8,426 nucleotides of DNA. Origin: an uncultured Clostridiaceae bacterium (GTDB lineage Bacteria > Bacillota > Clostridia > Lachnospirales > Lachnospiraceae). Made by a program: the position numbers and the translations under genes. The notes beneath the pieces are model-generated. The model was given only the letters and a program-made list of their open reading frames with translations, made no database searches and was not told where the DNA came from. The stretch covers positions 1 through 8,426 of the forward strand of contig CAMWMT010000093.1 in NCBI GenBank assembly GCA_947175375.1, in the 5' to 3' direction. Of this stretch, positions 1 to 6,652 are shown piece after piece (position 1 is the first letter of the stretch; every line of letters begins with the position of its first letter).

Positions 1-594
1 AATCTTATCAGAAGTCTGGGCTCTGTGAATCGTCTGCCCATTCTTCTTTGCGATTTTCTCCCATCCGTCCAGATCACCAAGGATGTCATGCTCCGGATCC
101 GCCCAGTCGGCAGTCACAAAGTTCTCAGTCGGCACGCCCAGATCAATGTTCATGGAAAGCTTATTCTCATTGATGATCAGTTTTCCAGTGGACATCACAC
201 ACTGCTTCATCAGCTCCGCTCTGGCCACAACGGAATCTGCCAGTCTGCCCATATCATCATAGATGAAAGCTTTCAACCCGCTCTCGTCCACGCCGTTCTT
301 CTCATACATCTGCGTCTTTTCAGACTGGTTAATCTTTTCCTTAATCAGAAATTTCTCAACAGATACCTTTTCCAGCGTCGGTCTGGTACCGATCACCGCC
401 TCAGTATCCAGTGCATGGACCTGCGCTACCGTCGGCAGATTAGAACCCTGGGAAAGTCTGTAATACTCCGCTTCCAGATGCTGCGTTTTCACATCCGGGA
501 ACGTGGTATTCCCTTTATACGGTCTCTTTACAGAGTAATTCTGCGAATAAGCCAGCCTGTCTTTATTTTTGATCAGCTCTAAAATCTCCGGCAT
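1..594 (-). CDS. Phage major capsid protein, lambda gpE family (partial, N-terminal 198 residues)
   Basis: This is the main shell protein of the phage head. The reading frame is open from an ATG at 594 to the window edge, so the C-terminal part, probably over 40 percent by family size, is missing. The ATG has a strong AAGGAGG site 9 bases upstream (604-610). Visible family features are the N-terminal 'NKDRLAYSQNYS' and 'FPDVKTQHLEAEYYRL' (about residues 10-48). A helix follows, then a strand-rich block with 'STGKLIINENKLSMNIDLG', which resembles the part of gpE that reads 'LKGKYTMTGEAFDPVEVDMG'. It lies directly after the putative decoration gene, with 19 bases between that gene's stop and this start. 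The capsid assignment comes from remembered family resemblance plus position after the scaffold. No head protease is seen in the window, as expected for SPP1-like scaffolding but unlike lambda. Confidence 0.88.
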   Translation of the reverse strand, partial: MPEILELIKNKDRLAYSQNYSVKRPYKGNTTFPDVKTQHLEAEYYRLSQGSNLPTVAQVHALDTEAVIGTRPTLEKVSVEKFLIKEKINQSEKTQMYEKNGVDESGLKAFIYDDMGRLADSVVARAELMKQCVMSTGKLIINENKLSMNIDLGVPTENFVTADWADPEHDILGDLDGWEKIAKKNGQTIHRAQTSDKI

Positions 595-613
595 ATCTTT
601 TGCCCTCCTTTAC

Positions 614-937
614 TTACACAAAGATGAAACCAAGCTTTTCCAGCGCCGTCTTTGCAGCCTCTGCCAGCTCAACAGGAAGGTTTTCTTCAATGATCCTTCC
701 AGCCACAATGACAGATCCAGGTCTCTTCTCATCATCAGTTACATCAATCGTCTCAAACACAATCCCCTCTGCGCTTGCATCATTGCTGGGGAACGGCGTA
801 CCGCCGACCACAATCTTCCGGTTGTCCTGATCCTTCCCCATGCTCCGCGGAATTTCCCTCGTTTTCCTTACCAGACCGACTTCACTGTCAATGAAATTCG
901 GTCTTTCATAGGTTCTTTCTACTTTATGAAATGCCAT
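614..937 (-). CDS. Putative head decoration protein (107 aa)
   Basis: This is a small protein in the position of lambda gpD, between scaffold and major capsid genes. Proteins here usually bind the outside of the expanded shell and stabilise it. The 107 residues start with a charged segment ('MAFHKVERTYERPNF'). A compact domain follows with 'GGTPFPSNDASAEGIVFETIDV' features: a small-residue turn, then a valine/isoleucine-rich strand. The end is 'ENLPVELAEAAKTALEKLGFIFV', and this 'P(V)..AA..AL...G(I)' ending is common in small head proteins of Gram-positive phages. The ATG overlaps the scaffold end region: the scaffold TAG lies two bases upstream, and the GGAGGTG site is inside the last scaffold codons, so the two are probably translationally coupled. 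I infer the decoration role mostly from gene order. A head-fibre or other minor head protein is the main alternative. Confidence 0.6.
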   Translation of the reverse strand: MAFHKVERTYERPNFIDSEVGLVRKTREIPRSMGKDQDNRKIVVGGTPFPSNDASAEGIVFETIDVTDDEKRPGSVIVAGRIIEENLPVELAEAAKTALEKLGFIFV

Positions 938-939
938 AT

Positions 940-1503
940 CTACACCTCCGTCACATACTGTGCATTATACTGCTGCGCAAATTTAGCAGCATCTGATTCA
1001 TCGTCATCATCGTCTTCAGACGATTTCCCACCACTGCCGCCGTTATCTCCCGGTTTCTTAGTGCCGTCCATCAGCTCTTCTTTAGTCTTCTGAATAGCCG
1101 CTTCTTTCTGCTTTGTCAGCATCGTTGCAAGGCTGGTTGCCAATGCTTTAGATGCCTCCGCATCTTCCGACACCAGACCATCGATCAGATCTTTATAGTC
1201 ATCTTCTGTCAGTCCCGCGCCGACCAGAATTTTTTCCACATCCAGCCGATTGGATTTCCTCTGGAAGTCTACCTTGCTTGCCTCCGCATCTGCCAATGCC
1301 TTCTGAATCTTCTCTTCATCAGTCAGGCCGGCTTCCTGCAGTTTCTTGTATGCTGCCGAATCATCCTGCAACTGCCTCAGGACCTTTGGTTCCACATTAT
1401 TTTTCTTTGCTGCTGTCAGATCGTCTCCATGAATATCCAAGAGAGCCTTAATCTGCTCATCCGTCGCATCAGGAAACTGCTTTTTGATATCTTCTCTTGT
1501 CAT
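940..1503 (-). CDS. Phage scaffold protein, GP20-type (187 aa)
   Basis: This is the internal scaffolding protein that guides capsid assembly and then leaves the procapsid. The N-terminus 'MTREDIKKQFPDATDEQIKALL' is typical of phage minor structural GP20/scaffold proteins. The next 110 residues are almost all charged helix of coiled-coil type (rich in K, E, A, L, Q). Residues 147-162 form a flexible Gly/Pro-rich hinge, and residues 163-171 are a very acidic run (SSEDDDDDE). A short C-terminal helix follows ('DAAKFAQQYNAQYVTEV'). Such a short C-terminal helix is the part that contacts the coat protein in well-studied scaffolds. The size fits the family. The ATG follows AAAAGGAGAACGAAG, a good ribosome binding site. 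The stop is TAG, used two bases before the next start, so TAG is a genuine stop in this phage. Confidence 0.85.
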   Translation of the reverse strand: MTREDIKKQFPDATDEQIKALLDIHGDDLTAAKKNNVEPKVLRQLQDDSAAYKKLQEAGLTDEEKIQKALADAEASKVDFQRKSNRLDVEKILVGAGLTEDDYKDLIDGLVSEDAEASKALATSLATMLTKQKEAAIQKTKEELMDGTKKPGDNGGSGGKSSEDDDDDESDAAKFAQQYNAQYVTEV

Positions 1504-1585
1504 CTTCGTTCTCCTTTTCTCGAAACATACACTTTTTTCACACGGTGCGCTCCGCTCTGTTTCTGCCGTCTAACGCTCGGGCCTG

Positions 1586-1789
1586 CTATTTTGTCCAGTA
1601 TGTATCTCCACTGGATGTTTTTCTGTCTTTCAGATCAATGACGACCGGTTTTGGGATGAAGCGATGATCGCCAGTACCAGTATCAAATACATTTGTACCA
1701 CCGCATCCAACCTTCGGACATTTCACACTGCCTTTTCCCTTAAATCTTCCCAAGAGCCGTCCGCAACCCTTGCATCTTACCTCAATCAA
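1586..1789 (-). CDS. Com-like zinc-ribbon protein (67 aa)
   Basis: This small zinc-ribbon protein resembles Com of phage Mu, the RNA-binding protein that activates translation of the mom DNA-modification gene. The core is 'VRCKGCGRLLGRFKG' (Cys6, Cys9) and 'KCPKVGCGG' (Cys24, Cys29). The second cysteine pair is spaced C-x4-C instead of the usual C-x2-C of Com, so metal binding may be altered or use a longer knuckle. The tail ends in 'DLKDRKTSSGDTYWTK'. The only usable start is TTG at 1787-1789, since the codon before it is an in-frame stop. The gene overlaps the portal end by 8 bases, which suggests coupled translation. No mom-like gene is visible here, so the regulated target is unknown. Com-like proteins often sit beside portal genes in Gram-positive phages. 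Confidence 0.72.
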   Translation of the reverse strand: MIEVRCKGCGRLLGRFKGKGSVKCPKVGCGGTNVFDTGTGDHRFIPKPVVIDLKDRKTSSGDTYWTK

Positions 1790-3272
1790 TCACATCACCG
1801 CCTTCAGAATCTTTAGATTTCAATGCCAGCTTTCGTGCCTGCTCTGCTTCCAGTTCTTTTTGCTTCTCTGCCGCTGTTTTATAAAGTGCGTCCAGATATG
1901 GTTGAGACTGAACATACACTTTATCAGGATCTCCCCAAAGATCACATGTCTCAATAGCAATTTTCGGATGAATCCCTCTTTGCAACAGATATGTGAGCGC
2001 CTGCGCTTTCACCAGCATATTGTCAGTCTTATTACGGGTAATCTTGATATCGATATCCGCAATCGACAGATCCAGAGAAATCTGCTGCTTTGTTTTCAGA
2101 ATGTTCAGAACGATTTTCAGAAACTCTCTTTCTGACCGCTTTGTAACCGGTTCGTCGATCTTCGCCCGCTGCTCTGCAAAATCCCAGCCATTCCGAAGAT
2201 AAACCGCCTGGCCAGTATCTCCGCCGGTGTTCTGCTCTCTACTGGGCATCCCCTCAATGATGAGCATGTTTTTATACATGTCATCTTTCAAAGTCTGCGT
2301 TTCCTGCTGATTCAATTCACTGGAAACACTGCTTACATCTGCCGGAAATGAAGGATTGACTGTTTTGACTTTCAGTGCTCCTATTTTGCACATTCTCAGG
2401 AAAGTATCCTCATCAATATCACAGTTTACAAACTTGATAAAGGCTTGCACAAACTGCTCAATACCATCTACCCGGTTCGATTGTACTCGGTTGATCCCGT
2501 CCAGCATGGTGATGACAATCTCCACATCCGACAACCGCCTAGGATTGTTCGGAAACTCCACCAGAAGGATTCTCCCATGGCCATTGACAGAAGATTCTGA
2601 CTCGATCACTTCATTATCACGGATATAATACACAAAAGACTTCGTGGTACAGTAATAAACTGTCCTATCCTCCTCATCCTTCTGTACAGACACTGACATC
2701 AACGGCGGATTCCCTTTTGCAGAAGAATAAATGATAAAATTATACCGCGGATCCGGTGAACAGATGTCAAATCCTGGTTCTCCATCATCAATCTCATCTT
2801 TCCGGCAACTCCATGTCTCCCGGTATGCTGTACCGCAGGTGCTCTGCCAGTCGCCAAGCACCACATCATGATAATCTTTACTCCGGATTTTCATGTAATT
2901 GTTCAGCTGGTCGATTTCTTTGGATTTTCCGACCGTATCTTTCACGCTGGTATACTGAATCGGCTCTCCATAGTTTTGGGCTGTCATGAAACGGGTGATC
3001 TCCAGCGCATGATTCTCAACGATATCATTCTTAATCTCTGGTCGAACATCCTTCACCCGGTACAGAATTGGCTGATCCCCAGAAACATAATGGTACAGGT
3101 AATCAATCTCCCGGCGATTCTGATTGTGAATCGGCAGCGCCTTATTCAGTTCCTCAATGGCCTCCTGACCAGAGGAAATCTTCTTCCGGTTGCTGATAAT
3201 CTTTTTTCTTCCATAATGGCCCTTACATACCTCATGAAATAATTTCCGGTTCTCATGCCAAATGGAATCCAT
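1782..3272 (-). CDS. Phage portal protein, SPP1 gp6-like (496 aa)
   Basis: This protein forms the dodecameric ring at one capsid vertex, through which DNA is pumped and to which the tail attaches. The length of 496 residues is normal for the SPP1 gp6-like portal family. Family landmarks are 'REIDYLYHYVSGDQPIL' (about 54-70), 'LEITRFMTAQNYGEPIQYTS' (about 90-109) and the crown/wing region. A long helix leads to 'GDTGQAVYLRNGWDF' (351-365), typical of the portal stem-to-crown region. Near the end is 'AQALTYLLQRGIHPKIAIETCDLWGDPDKVY' (about 423-453), followed by a charged C-terminal coiled coil. The ATG at 3270-3272 has GGAAAGGAAG upstream. It follows a 128-base leader with an inverted repeat and overlaps the Com-like gene at its end. 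This is one of the safest calls in the window. Confidence 0.93.
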   Translation of the reverse strand: MDSIWHENRKLFHEVCKGHYGRKKIISNRKKISSGQEAIEELNKALPIHNQNRREIDYLYHYVSGDQPILYRVKDVRPEIKNDIVENHALEITRFMTAQNYGEPIQYTSVKDTVGKSKEIDQLNNYMKIRSKDYHDVVLGDWQSTCGTAYRETWSCRKDEIDDGEPGFDICSPDPRYNFIIYSSAKGNPPLMSVSVQKDEEDRTVYYCTTKSFVYYIRDNEVIESESSVNGHGRILLVEFPNNPRRLSDVEIVITMLDGINRVQSNRVDGIEQFVQAFIKFVNCDIDEDTFLRMCKIGALKVKTVNPSFPADVSSVSSELNQQETQTLKDDMYKNMLIIEGMPSREQNTGGDTGQAVYLRNGWDFAEQRAKIDEPVTKRSEREFLKIVLNILKTKQQISLDLSIADIDIKITRNKTDNMLVKAQALTYLLQRGIHPKIAIETCDLWGDPDKVYVQSQPYLDALYKTAAEKQKELEAEQARKLALKSKDSEGGDVID

Positions 3273-3300
3273 CCGTCCTCACTTCCTTTCCGGGCAAACG

Positions 3301-3351
3301 AAAAGCACCGGCAATGAATCCTCAAAGTCGGCGCTCCTGTCCTGTGCTTTT
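3301..3351 (-). promoter_or_regulatory. Inverted repeat in the portal leader
   Basis: In the 128-base gap before the portal gene, AAAAGCAC (3301-3308) and GTGCTTTT (3344-3351) are perfect inverted repeats. Past an A-G mismatch the stem can gain two more G-C pairs. The apical region is about 30 nt, too long for a simple terminator, although on the transcript strand the stem ends in TTTT. It may be a weak terminator, an attenuator or a structured leader for the portal mRNA. No protein-coding signal was found in the gap. Confidence 0.4.
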
Positions 3352-3400
3352 TCATTTTGGCACAATATCATAATATCACGAATGTATGTCCCCGCGGTGG

Positions 3401-3811
3401 TCACATTTTCTTATTCTGATCCAGAAGGTAGAAAAAATATCTCCGGTAATCATAAAATGATCTCTGGCTACATGGCATTCCTTTGATATCTCTCAGATAC
3501 CAGAACGGTTCCTCGTAGCAAACAGATCTGATTATGTACTGATGCAGATCTTCATTCGCCTGAAGTGCTGTCTGCTCAATCAGTTCACACATTTTTTTCA
3601 GTTCCGCTCTGCGACTTGCAAGTGCGGAGGTCGGATCACCGGATTCGGAAGACGATGCTGGCATACCACTCACGCTGGCACTCCTAACAGTGTCTGTATT
3701 ACATTTCAACTCCTCCAACCATTCAGGATACTGCTCACAGAATCCGCAGAGTTCTTTATAACGCTTATTACTGATTCCGTATTTATCAAGCCGTAATTTT
3801 CTCTTGTTCAT
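3401..3811 (-). CDS. Conserved phage protein of unknown function between TerL and portal (136 aa)
   Basis: I cannot assign a firm function. The protein has three visible parts. The basic N-terminus contains 'DKYGISNKRYKELCGFCEQYPEW' (9-31). A low-complexity Ser/Thr/Ala linker follows (about 42-66). The C-terminal helical half has 'CELIEQTALQAN' and ends in 'GMPCSQRSFYDYRRYFFYLL'. Such an ending ('IPC...(Y/F)Y..RR.F..LL') is familiar to me from small Gram-positive phage proteins encoded near the early/late junction and terminase genes, where small terminase subunits and late regulators (ArpU/RinA type) occur. It starts 12 bases after the terL stop (TAAGGAGGGG then ATG), so translation is probably coupled to terL. 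A small terminase subunit is possible, but the position after terL is unusual for one. The protein could equally bind DNA as a regulator. Confidence 0.7.
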   Translation of the reverse strand: MNKRKLRLDKYGISNKRYKELCGFCEQYPEWLEELKCNTDTVRSASVSGMPASSSESGDPTSALASRRAELKKMCELIEQTALQANEDLHQYIIRSVCYEEPFWYLRDIKGMPCSQRSFYDYRRYFFYLLDQNKKM

Positions 3812-3823
3812 CTCAACCCCTCC

Positions 3824-5491
3824 TTACCATGGCCTTTTCACTGCTTCGCATTTAGCATATTGATCTCCAGATATAAGCTGAAGCAACTGCACCAGCCCAT
3901 CCGGCGCATCGTCATGCGGGTTGCTCCCTACCTGCACAAACATCATCAGTTCTTCCATAGCCTTTTTATATTCTTGGCTCTGCAAATCCGGATTCAGAAA
4001 ATAAAAGCGTCTTTTTATGTCCGGAGCATACTGGATGATCTTTGCCAGCTTCCCCATCTTGTTGCTGGCCTTCTTCCATGAGACATTTGTCTTAAAGTTC
4101 TGCTCCTTCAACATTCCATCAATAGACTCCGCATACTCATCACCGCCATTATCTGCCTCGAATTTCACCATATTGGGCATATTTTGAAGACATTTCGCAG
4201 TTACCAGTGGCTTTGTCACGTACTTATCACCTGGATTGAAAATCCAATCTGGAATATACACTGGACCGTCCTCCCGGCTCCCGAATGCTTTTCCAAAAGG
4301 CATTGATAGGCTGTCACCGCCGCCCCATGCAACATCGCAGGCGGCCGCCGTAATACAGTCTCCATCTGGCAGAACTCCATTATAGAAATTAAGTTCCTCT
4401 TCTGGAAACAGAAGCCCTTCACGAATGAATGGACGCTGCATATACTTTGCCATCCATTCGTTCTTATCCAGACGGTCACGCATTTTATGGTAGTACTCTG
4501 TCGAGAATCCTTTACCATAGTCATACTGAAAGTTGGACTCATCGTTTTCATTCAGCGCCGGAATTTTACGGAATCTATATCTGGGATTGTTCTGGTTCTC
4601 TGCTTCTACCCTTCCCAACGGATCAAACACATTCCAACGGGTTCCGACCATCAATTCTTTGGAACCATCATTTTTTCGATCGACAAGTACATTCAGATAG
4701 TCCTGATAACGGTTCTCTAAGCGAATCGGGCTTAATGATTCCGTTCTGTCACGGACCATATCGTCCACATACAGATATCCATCTGAAGAAATATCAACTG
4801 CGCCGGTCCATGTGCCGTCGATACCCCTGCAGGTCAGCGTCGCAAATGCTTCCAGTTCAGAGAAACTCAGCTCATTCTTTTCTGCTGATTTCTTACACAG
4901 TTTTACCTCCGGAAATATCTCCGAAAAAGTATATTCCTCATTCTGTGTCAGCTTCTGCACATCAGTGTAAAACCGGTCTGCCAGAATGCCGGAATGTCCG
5001 GACATTGCATTGTGGCTTTCCGGATGCCGTCCAATCACCCATGTCAGAAAGAAAATACACAATGTCGATTTTCCGACTCGCGGCGGCAGGCTGATGCCCA
5101 GGAATTCCAGCTTTCCATCTTCCAGATCCTGAAGATCATCTACGACAACTTTCAGTGTCCTTCTTCTGGGCTCATAGAATTTCTTCTTCGGTACCCGGTT
5201 CTTTTCCATGTACAGAAGGAACGATTCAAATTTATACGGAGCTTCGCATTTCAGTGCTTTCCATTCCAGATCATACAGAGGGATCTCGTCAATCCTGTTC
5301 GCAATACCATACTCACAGCACTCTTTGATATACTCTGTAACCTTCAATCCCCACTGGACGGCGCCTTCCCGATCCATAGCGTCGGCAGCAATGTCCAGAA
5401 GATCTGACAGGTCCTTATAATTCACCCCATATCTGGTGATATCATCTTTGATTCCGTTTGCTAAATTCTTTGTTTTCTCCGAAACGCCCAT
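3824..5491 (-). CDS. terL: Terminase large subunit (555 aa)
   Basis: This is the DNA-packaging motor ATPase and headful or site-specific nuclease. An N-terminal helical extension of about 105 residues precedes the ATPase domain. Walker A is 'SLPPRVGKST' (134-143, with Gly140, Lys141, Ser142). Walker B is 'YLYVDDM' (239-245, acidic Asp243/Asp244). The coupling motif is 'VGTRWNVFDPLGR' (282-294). The RNase H-like nuclease domain follows, with likely metal-binding residues Asp386 ('AACDVAWGGGDS'), Asp447 ('KFEADNGGDEYAESI') and the 'HDDAPDGL' acidic cluster (526-533). All key residues are present, so the motor should be active. The length is at the upper end of the family because of the N-terminal extension. 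The ATG has AAAGGAG upstream. A tandem 9-base repeat lies in the 58-base gap before it. Confidence 0.95.
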   Translation of the reverse strand: MGVSEKTKNLANGIKDDITRYGVNYKDLSDLLDIAADAMDREGAVQWGLKVTEYIKECCEYGIANRIDEIPLYDLEWKALKCEAPYKFESFLLYMEKNRVPKKKFYEPRRRTLKVVVDDLQDLEDGKLEFLGISLPPRVGKSTLCIFFLTWVIGRHPESHNAMSGHSGILADRFYTDVQKLTQNEEYTFSEIFPEVKLCKKSAEKNELSFSELEAFATLTCRGIDGTWTGAVDISSDGYLYVDDMVRDRTESLSPIRLENRYQDYLNVLVDRKNDGSKELMVGTRWNVFDPLGRVEAENQNNPRYRFRKIPALNENDESNFQYDYGKGFSTEYYHKMRDRLDKNEWMAKYMQRPFIREGLLFPEEELNFYNGVLPDGDCITAAACDVAWGGGDSLSMPFGKAFGSREDGPVYIPDWIFNPGDKYVTKPLVTAKCLQNMPNMVKFEADNGGDEYAESIDGMLKEQNFKTNVSWKKASNKMGKLAKIIQYAPDIKRRFYFLNPDLQSQEYKKAMEELMMFVQVGSNPHDDAPDGLVQLLQLISGDQYAKCEAVKRPW

Positions 5492-5516
5492 TTTCCGCCT
5501 GCTCCTTTCTAGTGCT

Positions 5517-5535
5517 GACGTTCGGGGACGTTCGG
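5517..5535 (-). repeat. Tandem 9-base repeat upstream of terL
   Basis: On the transcript strand CCGAACGTC occurs twice, separated by a single C, giving a 10-base period close to one helical turn. It sits in the 58-base gap between the 60-residue gene and terL, where small terminase or regulator binding sites can occur. No protein-binding role can be shown from sequence alone. Confidence 0.5.
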
Positions 5536-5549
5536 ACTAAACTATTTTA

Positions 5550-5732
5550 TTATCTTTCTGCTTTCCATTTCTCAATAATTTTTATTGCCATGCTCCGCCC
5601 AGATCTTGACGGAAAACATACAAATAATTGTTGATTCTCTTTTTCTGCCTGTTCATACATCTCAAAAAATGTCTTTTGAGTATCTGTAATTGGCACAGGT
5701 GATGTTTTCTCTGCAAACTCGACAACTGTCAT
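5550..5732 (-). CDS. Small phage protein with P-loop-like C-terminal motif (60 aa)
   Basis: This is an unrecognised small protein just upstream of terL. A longer open frame reaches an ATG at 5855, giving 101 residues, but I prefer the ATG at 5730-5732. It has GAGGAG 11 bases upstream, while the 5855 start has no ribosome binding site and would run through the end of the preceding gene in another frame. The 60-residue form reads 'MTVVEFAEKTSPVPITDTQK', then a helix, then 'QLFVCFPSRSGRSMAIKIIE'. The layout (helix, Q-K pair, strand, P-x-R-x-G-R-S, helix) imitates the start of a terminase-type ATPase, but the Walker lysine is replaced by Arg and the rest of the ATPase is absent. The preceding stop (TGA) is one base upstream of the ATG, so the two genes are probably coupled. 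Confidence 0.62.
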   Translation of the reverse strand: MTVVEFAEKTSPVPITDTQKTFFEMYEQAEKENQQLFVCFPSRSGRSMAIKIIEKWKAER

Positions 5733-5733
5733 G

Positions 5734-6025
5734 TCAGCAACAACTCCTCGCCCTGTAAACCTGTCTCCGCTGGAAGAAACACTGATAATGTTCAATGCCC
5801 AGTTTCCGACAGAATTTATATCTTTGTTTCGGCGGTAGTTTCTGCATTTTATCATTGAAATCTAATAGACTACTGAAGGCATTCTTTATCTGTTCAATTA
5901 TTTTTTTGTATCGCCTTTGCTAAAGATTCTACTGCCTTCATAAATCGTTTGATGAAGTACTTCATCTCAATCACCTGAAAGCCAGCAGAATTGATTTTCT
6001 TTTTCATTTCTTCCGTGTAAATCAT
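5734..6025 (-). pseudogene. Small phage gene apparently split by a 1-base frameshift in an A7 run (restored length 96 aa)
   Basis: As written, the ATG at 6023-6025, with AGAGAGGAAATAGAG upstream, encodes 43 residues (stop at 5894-5896). Seven As on the coding strand (plus-strand T run 5901-5907) lie just before that stop. Removing one A joins it to a second open frame ending at a TGA at 5734-5736. The restored 96-residue protein begins 'MIYTEEMKKKINSAGF', continues through an amphipathic helix, and ends in a conserved-looking basic, Cys-containing tail: 'LPPKQRYKFCRKLGI' and 'FFQRRQVYRARSCC'. I remember similar tails (RYKF..LGI..FF.R..VYRCR..C) in small Gram-positive phage proteins of unknown function, which supports one original gene. 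The second half has no ribosome binding site of its own, and its stop abuts the next start. A sequencing error, a real mutation or slippage on the A run could all explain it. Confidence 0.6.
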
Positions 6026-6059
6026 CTCTATTTCCTCTCTTTCAATTATTTTTTCGCAT

Positions 6060-6092
6060 AAAAATACCAACCACCAGATATTGATGGTTGGT
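6060..6092 (-). terminator. Rho-independent terminator of the cargo gene
   Basis: On the minus transcript an 8-base perfect stem, ACCAACCA / TGGTTGGT (6085-6092 with 6066-6073), has an 11-base loop and is followed by ATTTTTAT. It starts 7 bases after the stop of the membrane-protein gene. It isolates that gene from the packaging genes downstream unless antitermination or read-through occurs. Confidence 0.75.
6067..6082. repeat. Left copy of the cargo-flanking direct repeat
   Basis: CCAACCACCAGATATT matches CCAACCACCAATATT at 6664-6678, with one extra G. This copy overlaps the terminator stem. Together the two copies bracket the AT-rich cargo gene in direct orientation, about 600 bases apart. 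Confidence 0.6.
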
Positions 6093-6099
6093 GAATCAT

Positions 6100-6621
6100 C
6101 TATTTATCAGTATGCAAATCTTCTTTCATTTCTTTCAATATGGCTTTTATAATATTATGTAATATTTCTTTAGATGGTTTTTTCTCTTTTTTATAATTTT
6201 CCACTAACCACTCATATCTGTCAATGTCAAACTGTGTAAAAAGTTGTATTTTATTACCATTTTCATCTATATCATATTTTTCCCAATAATTCTCTGTACA
6301 GAATGTATTATATTGGTCGTTTATATTTCTTATACATTGATAAAAATTTTTAAATTCATCGTATACTTTTTTATTTGCAATAATAGAAATTTTTATCCAA
6401 ACATGAGTTAAACAATTCATATAATCATTCGAAAAAACTTTGCTATCGTTTTGCAAAATATCTATCATACATTCATATGCTTCTATATAAAGTTCTTTCC
6501 TGTCATTATGAAGCGAAACATCAATGGTATTTCTAAATTCTTTTTTCATCATAAAATATGTAACAATAAAACCTACCACAGAAATGATTGCTGGCACAAT
6601 AATATCTAAGTAATCCTTCAA
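6100..6621 (-). CDS. Single-pass membrane protein, AT-rich cargo (moron) gene (173 aa)
   Basis: The function is not recognised. The frame extends to a TTG at 6636, but that codon lies inside the ribosome binding site. The TTG at 6619-6621 has GGAGG with an 8-base gap and is the likely start. Residues 6-24 ('DIIVPAIISVVGFIVTYFM') are one transmembrane helix, followed by MKKEFR, so the rest is probably cytoplasmic. The remaining 150 residues are mostly charged, Asn/Lys/Tyr-rich helix ('DRKELYIEAYECMIDILQ', 'KKVYDEFKNFYQCIRNI'). The gene is much more AT-rich than the head genes, and it has its own promoter and terminator. That layout is typical of lysogeny-expressed cargo genes such as superinfection-exclusion, abortive-infection or conversion proteins. 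Those roles are inferred from architecture only, and no motif proves them. Confidence 0.78.
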   Translation of the reverse strand: MKDYLDIIVPAIISVVGFIVTYFMMKKEFRNTIDVSLHNDRKELYIEAYECMIDILQNDSKVFSNDYMNCLTHVWIKISIIANKKVYDEFKNFYQCIRNINDQYNTFCTENYWEKYDIDENGNKIQLFTQFDIDRYEWLVENYKKEKKPSKEILHNIIKAILKEMKEDLHTDK

Positions 6622-6652
6622 CTGATATTCCTCCAATACTTTTTATGTATGA

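Noticed and set aside
1541..1588. Read-through of the TAG stop of the Com-like gene into 15 further open codons, possibly a recoded TAG
   Set aside because: Other genes here use TAG as a true stop directly before the next start (scaffold, cargo gene), so recoding is unlikely. Fifteen open codons can occur by chance.
3146..3355. Minus-strand 69-residue frame across the portal start
   Set aside because: It overlaps the strong portal start in another frame and consists largely of the leader inverted repeat. There is no sign of coding selection.
4429..5094. Plus-strand open frame of 221 residues inside terL
   Set aside because: It is antisense to a fully motif-supported terminase gene, has no ribosome binding site, and its translation is rich in Cys/His/Ser/Pro as expected for a shadow frame.
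5733..5855. N-terminal extension of the 60-residue gene up to an ATG at 5853-5855 (101 aa form)
   Set aside because: There is no ribosome binding site at 5855, while the internal ATG at 5732 has GAGGAG. The extension overlaps the second half of the frameshifted gene in another frame.
6622..6636. TTG start at 6636 for the cargo gene
   Set aside because: This codon overlaps the GGAGG ribosome binding site. The TTG at 6621 has the proper spacing.
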